Shown here piece after piece: positions 1 to 7,386 of a stretch of 24,957 bases of DNA. Numbering within the stretch: position 1 is the first letter of the stretch; the number at the start of each line of letters is the position of its first letter. The translations under genes and the position numbers were made by a program. Source of the stretch: a virus; IMG/VR virus record IMGVR_UViG_3300006192_000036, positions 1-24,957 of that record; one strand, given 5' to 3'. The notes beneath the pieces were generated by a model that saw nothing but the letters and a program-made list of their open reading frames with translations, was not told the origin of the DNA and made no database searches.

Positions 1-851
1 TCGTTACTGCCAACCATGATCTCCTTTTCGCCCACAGCTATTGGCGCACCATTTTGGTCTAGAGGCTGCTCAGGTTCAGCTTTGGGTTTACTTTTTTGCC
101 AAGGTTTTCTGGCTTTAACAGTTTGCCGCTTGGCGGCTTTATCGTTTTGCCAGTAGGCCACAACGCCTGAGTAAGCATCGCGATCAGCTACGCCAAAGTG
201 ATGGCTGTCGCCTGACTGGCGGGTAATGTCTACACGGTCGAGCGCGATGCCGCTGGCGTTGTGGGCTAAACCCGCCTGTAAAAATAACAGGTTGCCATTT
301 TTTACCGTCGCGATGGCATCAAACTGTTCGGCAAGGCGGCTTAGAAAATTAGCATCGGACTCGTTGGCTTGGTCTATGTGATCGATAAACTCCATTTTCA
401 AGTTATCGCTGATTTTAGCCTTGAGCTGATGCCGCGCTGCGATGACATCGATAATGCTGCTCACGCTTTGCTGGTGAAAGCTTTGCTCACGGCTTTGTTG
501 CAATGTGCCACGCATATCGGCGGATTTACCGCGAATGGTTAAGCAATCTGGCGGGCCGCTGTGCTCGAGTTCGTCAATGGTGTACGTGCCTTTATCAACC
601 AGCGGGCTACCCTTCCAACCAATACGCACTTGCATGGTTGCGCCTTTAGGTGGCATGGCCAGCTCACCATCTGCATCATCAAGTTGCACTTCGACGGTGT
701 CGGCCTCAAAACCGCGATTATCAGTCAGGCGCAGCGACATAAGCCGCGTTTTCATTTTGGGGCTGATGTCTTTGCCATTGACCAATATTTGATAGTCTGG
801 CGTGGGCTGGTCGCTCGATGCCAGCGGGTTAAACTGCGCGAGTAGGTTCAC
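1..851 (-). CDS. D: Late control protein D / tail hub (GpD), 3' end outside window
   Basis: Reading leftward from a GTG at 849-851 the frame stays open to the window edge (283 codons seen) and is cut there, so the C-terminus is missing. The product matches the P2 GpD family (phage late control D, Pfam PF05954), the hub protein that sits under the central spike and links tube to baseplate. The family pattern is visible in an early segment reading MSLRLTDNRGFEADTVEV, a middle segment with GKSADMRGTLQQSRE, and FLSRLAEQFDA further on. A Shine-Dalgarno-like AAGGAAA lies about 7 bases before the GTG. The GTG overlaps the stop codon of gene U as GTGA, which implies translational coupling. No ATG fits as well, so GTG is preferred. 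Confidence 0.9.
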   Translation of the reverse strand, partial: MNLLAQFNPLASSDQPTPDYQILVNGKDISPKMKTRLMSLRLTDNRGFEADTVEVQLDDADGELAMPPKGATMQVRIGWKGSPLVDKGTYTIDELEHSGPPDCLTIRGKSADMRGTLQQSREQSFHQQSVSSIIDVIAARHQLKAKISDNLKMEFIDHIDQANESDANFLSRLAEQFDAIATVKNGNLLFLQAGLAHNASGIALDRVDITRQSGDSHHFGVADRDAYSGVVAYWQNDKAAKRQTVKARKPWQKSKPKAEPEQPLDQNGAPIAVGEKEIMVGSN

Positions 852-1297
852 AAAAATTTCCTTATCAACTTGCTGATACCCATGCCGATGAGGTTCTCGT
901 TAGCGATGAGGCTAGTGTTTTTTTCATCCACCCGTTTTAGCTCAATCGTAAATTCAATCTTCCTCGCTGCGCCGTCACTAAAAAACTCGCTTCGGCCTTT
1001 GCTGATTTTCTCGATCACGAAAAAACCTGTCACAGTGCCGCGCCCTTCGATAAGTGGATAGGCTTTACCTGTGTCGGCCATTTTACGCAGCGCCTCAAGG
1101 CTTAGCTCTCCACCCGTTATTTCGGGCATTAGCACACCAGATAGCGTTAGCGTTTCATCACCAACCCCTAAGAACTGCGCCGATGGCCGCGCCCCCACGC
1201 GGCTGTTGGTTGGGTGACGCCATACCATTTCATGCTGCGATGATTGGTATGGCACAGTTAGCCTGCTAAATACAAAAAAACCGAGTGTCATCATCAT
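848..1297 (-). CDS. U: Tail protein GpU (tail terminator/completion)
   Basis: 149-aa protein of the P2 GpU family (PF06995), which acts at the tail during assembly, probably as tail terminator. The N-terminal pattern with LGFFVFSRLTVPYQSSQ followed by WRHPTNSRVGARPSAQFLG is characteristic, as is the GTVTGFFVIEKISKG segment near residue 105. Three consecutive ATG codons open the frame. No good ribosome-binding site precedes them, so the exact start is uncertain by one or two residues. It lies between T and D as in P2 and its stop overlaps the D start by 4 bases. Confidence 0.9.
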   Translation of the reverse strand: MMMTLGFFVFSRLTVPYQSSQHEMVWRHPTNSRVGARPSAQFLGVGDETLTLSGVLMPEITGGELSLEALRKMADTGKAYPLIEGRGTVTGFFVIEKISKGRSEFFSDGAARKIEFTIELKRVDEKNTSLIANENLIGMGISKLIRKFL

Positions 1298-1312
1298 AAT
1301 ATTTGACTCATG

Positions 1313-4300
1313 TTAGTTCAGGTCCTTAAGGCTGCTGCGAAGGCGTGCCTGCTGAGCGCGGTCACGCTTTTCTAGTTCGATGGCGACTAGGCGCGCGACA
1401 TCCTGCGCATCCATATTGGTGGTAGTGTGGATGGTAATGGGTGCATGGATACCCGCATCGATGTGAACGGTTTGAGGTTGCGGCGCTTGGCGCTGCGCAA
1501 AGGCACTGCCGGCGCTTAATCTATCTGGCGCTGCGTTATGCGTTAAGCTATTGCTGTCATGCGCTAAGTCGCTGCCGTTATGCGTTAAGTCGTCACTCTT
1601 CGCTTTTCTGGCAGGCAGCTCGCCCTCTTTTACCAAACGGATTGCATCCGGTACCGAATAATCAGCGCCTTGGTATTCATCCCGAATGGTGCGGGTTTGG
1701 TCTGGTATTGCCTGCAATGCTGTGCCCAGATATTCCTCGCGCACCTGGCGCACGGCATCCTCTGGCTGGCTCAGTTTAGCCGGCGACAGCTGCTCGATGA
1801 TCTCGCGGTTAGCACTGGGTACTGCAGACAATGCGGCTGCTGAATGCTCGTCGCGCACCTGGCGCACTGCATCCTCTGGCTGGCTCAGTTTAGCCGGCGA
1901 CAGCTGTTCAATGATCTCACGGTTAGCACTGGGCACTGCAGACAATATAACTGCTAAATGCTCGTCACGTACCTGACGCACAGCATCCTCTGGCTGACTG
2001 AATTTAGCCGGCGACAGCTGTTCAATGATCTCACGGTTAGCATTGGGCACTGCAGACAATGCAGCTACTGAATGCTCGTCGCGCACCTGACGCACAGCAT
2101 CCTCCGGCTGACTCAGTTTAGCCGGCGACAGTTGTTCAATGATCTCACGGTTAGCACTGGGCACTGCAGACAATACAGCTGCTAAATGCTCGTCACGCAC
2201 CTGACGCGCAGCATCCTCTGGCTGACTGAATTTAGCCGGCGACAGCTGTTCAATGATCTCTCGGTTCTGAACGATTGGCGCTGGCGATGGCAGATTAGCA
2301 ACGTCATTCGGCATGGCTGCGGCAGGAAGTGCAGAAATGCCCAGCACAAATGCCGTTCCTGCAATTTGCTTACTGAGTTTATTTACCTCATTTAGCGGAC
2401 CTTGTTGGCTACGATTAAGACCAACAGTTAAGCCGTCCATCGTTTGGTCACCCATTACCGCAAATACTTTGCTGGGTGAAGCAATACCGAGCACATCTTT
2501 AAACCAACCAATGGCATTGCTGGCTGCATTGGTGATGGTTTCTTTTACCTCGGTTAGCTTGCCGGTGATCCCTTTAACTAGGCCGTCCATCGTCATCTCG
2601 CCCAGGCTGCTAAACTTAGCGGGCAGTCCGGTGAAAAATGACATGATTTCGCTAAAATTGCTCACAATCAGCCCGAGTGGCGACCATGAAAAAACGGTTT
2701 TCATGGTTTCCCATATACCAGAAAGCACGGCTTTAATTGGCTCTGGTAAGCCATTAAATAGGTTAGTAACAGCAATAACTCCGCTATCAACCAATGAGGT
2801 GATTGTCTGCCAGAACCCTGTCATCCACGCCTTAACTGTGTCCCAGTGAGTAACGAGCAAATACCCAGCAGCGACTAACGCAGTAATGCCTAAGATCACC
2901 CAACCAATGGGCGTAGATACCAGCGCTAAAGATAAGGCCCTTAATCCACCAATAACCCACTTAAATGCACCACCCAGCTTAGTGAGTGCGCTCCCCATCA
3001 GCGGCAATGACTTAATGCCAAGTATCGATGTGCTGTATTTAAGCATAGCCATCGGGCCTAAGATGCCAGCTAGCATCAAGGTTATAGAGCCGCCGACAGC
3101 TGCCACAATAGCCATGGCAGCAGCCGCTTTAAAAAGCGTGCCAGTTAGCTCAGGATTCACCCTCATCCAATTGCCTATACCATTAACAACTCCGGTGATT
3201 TGCTGGATAAAACTGCGAATACCTCCGTTGTTACCTTCGAATATTTCGATACCCACGTCTTCCCACGCCGATTTGAGGGTATCGATATCTCCCTTGGCAT
3301 TATCAGCCATGGTCTTAGCCACTCGCGCGTTCTCACCAGCAGATTTACGCAGTACATTGGTAAACGAAGTGATGGCACCATCACCCTGCTGCTTAATTAG
3401 CTCACTGACGCCAGTGCCAGCTTCTTCACCAAAGATGGTTTTAAGTATTGCGGCGCGGTCGGCGTTACCCATCGTCTTAGTGGCCTTGACCACATCGGCC
3501 AAGATGTCGGGGATCGCGCGCAGATTGCCTGCGCTATCCTTGGTCTTTAGCCCTAACTGCTCAATGGCAGCTGCAGCTGGTCCTGTTTGCCCCGCCAAAC
3601 GGTTAAGCATTGCGCGCATTACCGTGCCGCCTTGGCTCGCTTGGATACCAATGTTGCCGAGTAACCCCGACATAGCGGCGGCTTCTTCTACGCTCACACC
3701 TAAATCACGCGCGGCAGGTGCAACGTATTTCATCGTTTCACCCAGCATGGTTAAGTCAACGTTGGCGCGGGTTGTGGTTGCGGTAAGCACATCGCCAAGA
3801 CGATTCATTTGATCTGCAGCTAAACCAAAGCCAGACAATATGTTTGAGGCAATATCGGACGTCACCGCGAGATCGGTATCGTTGGCCTTGGCTAAGTCGA
3901 GCATACCAGGCATGGCTTGTTTAATTGACTTAGCATCAAAGCCCGCCATAGCTAAGAATGACTGCCCCTGTGATACATCGTTAGCAGTAAAGCTGGTTGA
4001 TGCGCCAAGTTCGCGCGCTTGTTTGCGCAGTGCGATAAGTTGCGGGTCGTTCTTATCCAGCCGAGTTAATGCCTGAACCTTGGATTGTGCAGCGGTAAAA
4101 TCTAGACCCGGTTGTAACACCTGCGAGCCAGCATAGAGCGCAGCCGCACCTGATGCTGCAGCTGTTGCGCCCGCACCGGCCATATTGCCCTGCAGTGCTT
4201 TGGTTTTGTGGTAAGTGGCTTGTGCTGCGGATAGCTTTTTCTGTTGCGCCGAAACCTGTTGTAGGCGGCGCTTTTGTTGGTCGAGTTGTTTGTTAGCCTG

Positions 4301-4741
4301 AGAAAGGTCAGCAGTCAACGTGCGTTGATGCTGTGAAAGATTACGAGTATCAATCCCCGCAGAGCGGAGCGCTTCACGCTGCCGGTGCTGGCTAATGGTC
4401 AAGTTTTTATGCTGAGTATTCAGCCTAACTGTTGTCGCCCTGGCTTGTTCGTATTCCTTAACCAGTGCTTTAGCTGGCGCTTGGCTGCTTTGCATTTCAA
4501 GCGCAAGGCGTTTCACCTCCTTTTGTGCCTTGGCCAACTCATTTGAAGTAATACCAAGGCTGCGGCTCACCTTGCGATAACCATCGATTTGAGCAGACTG
4601 CTTATTAAGAGACTTAACTCTGTCTTGCGTCTCTTTTAATTGAGTGGCGGTTATGCCGCTGGCTTGGCGCATTTTTTTTAATGGCCCAGTGATCTTATCC
4701 ACTGCCGCCAATAACACGCGCATCTCTAATTTTTTAGTCAT
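1313..4741 (-). CDS. T: Tail tape measure protein (GpT) with repeat extension
   Basis: 1142-aa tape measure protein, which sets tail length and is ejected with the DNA. It has a coiled-coil-rich N-terminus (roughly residues 1-185, many Q/K/L heptads), then a TP901-type core with segments such as ASTSFTANDVSQGQSFLAMAG and LTATTTRANVDLTMLGETMK. Hydrophobic segments follow near residues 540-590 and 620-650. A SPSKVFAVMGDQTMDGL motif near residue 750 is typical of the family. P2 GpT is about 815 residues; the extra length here is a C-terminal extension made of five 38-residue repeats (residues 826-1015) followed by a shorter 7-residue repeat. The ATG overlaps the end of the E' frame by 8 bases. 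Confidence 0.93.
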   Translation of the reverse strand: MTKKLEMRVLLAAVDKITGPLKKMRQASGITATQLKETQDRVKSLNKQSAQIDGYRKVSRSLGITSNELAKAQKEVKRLALEMQSSQAPAKALVKEYEQARATTVRLNTQHKNLTISQHRQREALRSAGIDTRNLSQHQRTLTADLSQANKQLDQQKRRLQQVSAQQKKLSAAQATYHKTKALQGNMAGAGATAAASGAAALYAGSQVLQPGLDFTAAQSKVQALTRLDKNDPQLIALRKQARELGASTSFTANDVSQGQSFLAMAGFDAKSIKQAMPGMLDLAKANDTDLAVTSDIASNILSGFGLAADQMNRLGDVLTATTTRANVDLTMLGETMKYVAPAARDLGVSVEEAAAMSGLLGNIGIQASQGGTVMRAMLNRLAGQTGPAAAAIEQLGLKTKDSAGNLRAIPDILADVVKATKTMGNADRAAILKTIFGEEAGTGVSELIKQQGDGAITSFTNVLRKSAGENARVAKTMADNAKGDIDTLKSAWEDVGIEIFEGNNGGIRSFIQQITGVVNGIGNWMRVNPELTGTLFKAAAAMAIVAAVGGSITLMLAGILGPMAMLKYSTSILGIKSLPLMGSALTKLGGAFKWVIGGLRALSLALVSTPIGWVILGITALVAAGYLLVTHWDTVKAWMTGFWQTITSLVDSGVIAVTNLFNGLPEPIKAVLSGIWETMKTVFSWSPLGLIVSNFSEIMSFFTGLPAKFSSLGEMTMDGLVKGITGKLTEVKETITNAASNAIGWFKDVLGIASPSKVFAVMGDQTMDGLTVGLNRSQQGPLNEVNKLSKQIAGTAFVLGISALPAAAMPNDVANLPSPAPIVQNREIIEQLSPAKFSQPEDAARQVRDEHLAAVLSAVPSANREIIEQLSPAKLSQPEDAVRQVRDEHSVAALSAVPNANREIIEQLSPAKFSQPEDAVRQVRDEHLAVILSAVPSANREIIEQLSPAKLSQPEDAVRQVRDEHSAAALSAVPSANREIIEQLSPAKLSQPEDAVRQVREEYLGTALQAIPDQTRTIRDEYQGADYSVPDAIRLVKEGELPARKAKSDDLTHNGSDLAHDSNSLTHNAAPDRLSAGSAFAQRQAPQPQTVHIDAGIHAPITIHTTTNMDAQDVARLVAIELEKRDRAQQARLRSSLKDLN
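1535..1597 (-). repeat. Three 21-bp tandem repeats near the tape measure C-terminus
   Basis: Three 21-bp units (1535-1555, 1556-1576, 1577-1597) share the core GT-ATGCG-TAAG on the plus strand. In the protein they give three 7-residue copies of the type LTHNGSD / LAHDSNS / LTHNAAP. They lie C-terminal to the 38-residue repeats, in the region linking them to the conserved C-terminal tail. Confidence 0.8.
1697..2266 (-). repeat. Five 114-bp in-frame tandem repeats in the tape measure gene
   Basis: Five consecutive 114-bp units encode 38-residue copies beginning NREIIEQLSPAK and followed by SQPEDA-RQVRDEH. Units are highly alike, with substitutions clustered at a few places (F or L after AK, HL or HS after DE, variable AAVL/VAAL/AVIL). 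The last copy has diverged (REEY, then ALQAIPDQ). The period is an exact multiple of three and copies are in frame, so unit gain or loss would change protein length without breaking it. Confidence 0.95.
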
Positions 4742-4865
4742 GCTTAACCTTGTTGATCCTTTCCCATCTATCCAGCGCTTTATCGTGCCAGCCTAGAAGC
4801 TCATCGATGTCCATTGCCGCCATCTCAGATAGCGGCCAATGGAAGATAATGGCGATATCCGCCAT
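4734..4865 (-). CDS. E': Tail assembly chaperone GpE' (small frame, expressed by -1 frameshift from E)
   Basis: A 43-aa frame starting MADIAIIFHWPLSEMAAMD matches the P2 GpE' family (PF06528). In P2 this frame is made as an E+E' fusion by -1 ribosomal frameshifting. Here its frame is exactly -1 relative to E and is open from the slippery site at 4940-4946 without any stop, giving a predicted fusion of about 156 residues (88 from E plus 68). An internal ATG at 4863-4865 could also start it independently but has no clear ribosome-binding site. The frame ends inside the first codons of the tape measure gene (8-base overlap). In P2-like phages the fusion and the short form act as chaperones for the tape measure. 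Confidence 0.88.
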   Translation of the reverse strand: MADIAIIFHWPLSEMAAMDIDELLGWHDKALDRWERINKVKHD

Positions 4866-4873
4866 GGTGTCAT

Positions 4874-5203
4874 CTATGCACTCAGGGAGGCTTGACTGTC
4901 GCTCTCGCTCTGGCTGTCCATCTGTAACTTCTTCGGCACCAAAAAATTACTAATTTCTCCACCAATCTGCACTAAGTCAGCAGGGTCCATATTGAGTACT
5001 TCATCTTTGGTGATCATTGGCGAACTGATACGAGGCAGCACTGTCGAGATAGCGTTAACATCAAGGTTGAGCAAATCAGATAGCGATAATCCGCGCAGTT
5101 CGCCAGCTTTAGGTTTGCGCAAGGTGACTTTGGTAACGGACTCTTTGCCGCGTGCAATCGGTTGATCGAGTGTGACTTCTTTATGAGTAATGGTGACTGT
5201 CAT
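4874..5203 (-). CDS. E: Tail assembly chaperone GpE
   Basis: 109-aa protein of the P2 GpE / phage TAC_7 family (PF10109), a cytoplasmic chaperone that coats the tape measure before tube polymerisation. The family signature is the basic TLRKPKAGELRGLSLSDLL segment around residues 27-45 and IGGEISNFLVP near the end. The last 21 residues after the slippery site (Q/S rich) are read only in the unshifted product. A GAGGGT ribosome-binding site lies about 8 bases before the ATG. The gene sits between tube (FII) and tape measure (T), the conserved position for chaperones in tailed phages. Confidence 0.92.
   Translation of the reverse strand: MTVTITHKEVTLDQPIARGKESVTKVTLRKPKAGELRGLSLSDLLNLDVNAISTVLPRISSPMITKDEVLNMDPADLVQIGGEISNFLVPKKLQMDSQSESDSQASLSA
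4940..4946 (-). promoter_or_regulatory. -1 programmed frameshift slippery site T TTT TTG (E to E')
   Basis: On the minus strand the codons AAT TTT TTG GTG of gene E contain the heptamer T TTT TTG in the zero frame, fitting X XXY YYZ. This is the slippery sequence I recall for the P2 E/E' shift. After a one-base back-slip the next codons run GGT GCC GAA GAA and stay open into the E' frame. No experiment is implied; the claim rests on motif, phase and open frame. Confidence 0.85.
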
Positions 5204-5223
5204 TGTTAGACCCTCTGTCTAAT

Positions 5224-5258
5224 TAAAAAATGCCCGCATACTGTTATGTATTGCGGGC
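5224..5258 (-). terminator. Rho-independent terminator between tube (FII) and chaperone (E) genes
   Basis: On the minus strand GCCCGCA (5258-5252) and TGCGGGC (5238-5232) form a 7-bp stem with a 13-base loop, followed directly by ATTTTTT. It lies in the 85-base gap between FII and E. In this position it would act as a partial terminator, cutting transcription after the abundantly needed sheath and tube genes while letting some pass to the chaperone and tape measure. Confidence 0.75.
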
Positions 5259-5288
5259 TAAGATTGGTATTAACGTTTTAAGCCCGAG

Positions 5289-5804
5289 TTATAACCCGAT
5301 GGCTTTGCGGTGTTCTGCCATCATGTCGACGCCATTGATGATCTCAATGCCGTTAACGGTATCAACTTCAACAAGCACTTCGCCGCCTGCCGTTTCTTTG
5401 TAGTAAGTGCACGTCATAGTGGCTTTGGTTTGGCTGTTGTCGCCGGTTTTGTAACTGCCGCGATCAAGCTCTTTGTAACGGCCACGGCATACGATTTCGA
5501 CGGCTTGCACTTCACCGGTGTCGTCGCGCTGGAATGAACCCGCAAAACGCAGCTGAACACCGTCAATCTTGCTGGCCGACATCTGCTTAACGAGCTGGGC
5601 TTCATAGCCGCCTAAGGTGAATTCGACACCTAAGGCATCATCATCCAGCCCCATATCGATATCAGCCGCACCTGGCATGCCGCCGCCACGGTATTTTTCA
5701 AATTTGCGGCTTAGTTTGGCGGGGGTAAATTCTTCCGCCACACCTATCCAGTTTTGACCATCACCGAATAGGTTCAGGTGCTTGAGTTTTCTTGGTAAAG
5801 CCAT
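5289..5804 (-). CDS. FII: Major tail tube protein FII
   Basis: 171-aa protein of the P2 FII tail tube family (PF04985; P2 protein is 172 aa), which polymerises into the inner tube through which DNA passes. The start MALPRKLKHLNLFGDGQNWIG and the segment KLSRKFEKYRGGGMPGAAD are diagnostic. A strong AAGGAT ribosome-binding site sits about 6 bases before the ATG. It lies immediately after the sheath gene (9-base gap), as in P2, and is followed by a terminator-like hairpin. Confidence 0.95.
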   Translation of the reverse strand: MALPRKLKHLNLFGDGQNWIGVAEEFTPAKLSRKFEKYRGGGMPGAADIDMGLDDDALGVEFTLGGYEAQLVKQMSASKIDGVQLRFAGSFQRDDTGEVQAVEIVCRGRYKELDRGSYKTGDNSQTKATMTCTYYKETAGGEVLVEVDTVNGIEIINGVDMMAEHRKAIGL

Positions 5805-5813
5805 GGGTTATCC

Positions 5814-6983
5814 TTAGGCCGCAGCGACTGCGGACGCGAAGTCGACCAAATAACGGTCGGTAATTTTTTGACGGAAGGTTAAATCTTCCAGCGGAGGCAC
5901 TGGGGTGTAGTCGTAATCGATATACAACTTACCGGCCTTAATCGTGCTGACGTCGTTAACGTCTTCGCTGTACCACGCTTGGCCATCGACGATATAGCCA
6001 AGGCCTTTCAACTCGCGGATCTTAGCGTTAATACCTTCGATAATGTCTTTAACCAATGTGGGGGTCATTGGCTTATCAACGGCCCACATGTGTGCGTCAG
6101 CAATGGTGTCAGCCAACACTTGTGCGGTGCGGGTGTAGTTTTCAAACTGGAATAAGGGATCTTCCGAGCAAGTACGCGAGCCCCAAAAACGGAAACCTGA
6201 TTGGTTAATCAAGGTGGTAATGTCGTTGCTGTTTAGGTAGCCGGCATCGGTAGAGGGATCTTGCAAATCCCAGTACACGGGTTTGCTTAAACCGGTAACG
6301 CCGTTAACAGTGACGTTCGATAGGGTTTTGTGCCAACCGACTTCTTTGTCGATACGTGCGCGTAAACCTAATGCGCGAGCGGTCGCTGTCGCGTTTACAC
6401 TTGCGGCGGCAACGGTATCAAAGGCAACAAACTCAGGCCAAATGATCATCACTTCACGATCGCCAAAGTTTTCACGGTAAGCCACGGCTTCTTCTTTGGT
6501 GGCGCAGCCATAGGCGCTGATATAGGCAAAGGCGCGCAGCTTTTTAGCCGTCGCAGCAAGTTCTGTGGCAACTGGCAAGGTGTCTAATCCTGGAGTGCCA
6601 ACAATGCGAGGCTTAACGCCCAATAATGACTGTGCAGCCAGCAATGCTTTAAGGCCGGTATACTGCCCTTGTGGGGTTACAGTGCCGACAATATTCGCCG
6701 TTGTGGCTGTTTCATCCGCCCCCTGCTCAACACGTACCACAACGGTAAGTGTATTCACTTGAGCGGCAATGGCTTCTAGCGTGGGTTTTAACGTACCTAA
6801 GGTGCCTGCTTTACCAATGGCTTGCATAACATTGGTTAGCAATACTGGGGTGTTTAGCGGGAATAGTGTTGCATCAGCATCGCTGGCGGTGCAGACAATG
6901 CCGATAACTGAGGTTGATACTGTACGAATAGTTCGGGTGCCATCATTGACTTCAATGACGCGGACCCCGTGGTGATAATCCAT
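5814..6983 (-). CDS. FI: Tail sheath protein FI
   Basis: 389-aa contractile tail sheath protein of the P2 FI family (PF04984; P2 about 396 aa). The family N-terminus MDYHHGVRVIEVNDGTRTI starts at 6983 and the C-terminal half carries FRFWGSRTCSEDPLFQFENY. The frame could begin 20 codons earlier at 7043, but the chosen ATG has GGAG at a 6-base spacing and yields the normal family start. The 118-base gap upstream holds a long inverted repeat that could mask this ribosome-binding site (separate entry). Confidence 0.95.
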   Translation of the reverse strand: MDYHHGVRVIEVNDGTRTIRTVSTSVIGIVCTASDADATLFPLNTPVLLTNVMQAIGKAGTLGTLKPTLEAIAAQVNTLTVVVRVEQGADETATTANIVGTVTPQGQYTGLKALLAAQSLLGVKPRIVGTPGLDTLPVATELAATAKKLRAFAYISAYGCATKEEAVAYRENFGDREVMIIWPEFVAFDTVAAASVNATATARALGLRARIDKEVGWHKTLSNVTVNGVTGLSKPVYWDLQDPSTDAGYLNSNDITTLINQSGFRFWGSRTCSEDPLFQFENYTRTAQVLADTIADAHMWAVDKPMTPTLVKDIIEGINAKIRELKGLGYIVDGQAWYSEDVNDVSTIKAGKLYIDYDYTPVPPLEDLTFRQKITDRYLVDFASAVAAA

Positions 6984-6988
6984 AATAA

Positions 6989-7049
6989 GCTCCGGTGCTG
7001 TGGGTTTTGCAAAACTAAGCAGGGCTAAGCTTGCAGAGCACACCGGAGC
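6989..7049 (-). promoter_or_regulatory. Inverted repeat covering the sheath gene ribosome-binding site
   Basis: In the minus-strand RNA, GCTCCGGTG (7049-7041) is perfectly complementary to CACCGGAGC (6997-6989), with a 43-base loop. The downstream arm contains the GGAG ribosome-binding site of the sheath gene, whose ATG is at 6983-6981. If folded, the site is buried. Part of the loop (a GCAAGC arm and a GCTT arm) could add pairing. Function is inferred only. Confidence 0.5.
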
Positions 7050-7101
7050 GGTGCTACTGGTTTGAGTGGTAAGAGTCGTTTATTGACCTAAAAACCTCTG
7101 A

Positions 7102-7386
7102 TCATTCATCAGTAGCGACAGGATAGCGCAGCTTGATCTCGACCACTTTATCGCGCCAATGTTGCTCGCTTTCTGGCGTTTGGTCGTATTGCCACTCCAT
7201 ATAAAGCGGGTCTGACTCTTCTCGATACGCAGCCTTACGTTTTTCGATGTTTTGCGACAATTCAAAGTCACGCTGGGCGAGCACAGAATTAACTTGCTCA
7301 GTGCTCATGCCCAAGTTGTTCATGTATTCACGCGACACATCAGTGTGCGATACGCCGTTAAATAAATAGGTGAATTTTTCATTCAT
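7102..7386 (-). CDS. Small tail-fibre assembly chaperone-like protein
   Basis: 94-aa acidic protein starting MNEKFTYLFNGVSHTDVS. The C-terminal half (RKAAYREESDPLYMEWQYD, then TPESEQHWRDKVVEIK) resembles the short proteins found after tail-fibre genes and grouped as phage tail assembly chaperones (Phage_tail_APC, PF16778), with their typical R-x-x-R-D-P/W and W-x-x-x-V-x-x-I pattern. It occupies the P2 G (fibre assembly) slot. It overlaps the end of the reverse-transcriptase frame by 8 bases, so it is co-transcribed and perhaps coupled with the DGR. Its client could be the variable tail protein. Family assignment is by pattern and is moderate. Confidence 0.6.
   Translation of the reverse strand: MNEKFTYLFNGVSHTDVSREYMNNLGMSTEQVNSVLAQRDFELSQNIEKRKAAYREESDPLYMEWQYDQTPESEQHWRDKVVEIKLRYPVATDE

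Noticed and set aside
1697-2266. Possible CRISPR-like array from regular repeats
   Set aside because: Units are contiguous 114-bp coding repeats with no unique spacers and stay in frame within the tape measure.
2313-3812. Long plus-strand open frames (178 and 308 codons) opposite the tape measure gene
   Set aside because: They mirror a strongly supported gene, have low-complexity composition typical of antisense frames, and show no family resemblance.
7044-7101. Extending the sheath gene to an ATG at 7043
   Set aside because: The added 20 residues do not fit the family and the ATG at 6983 has a good ribosome-binding site.
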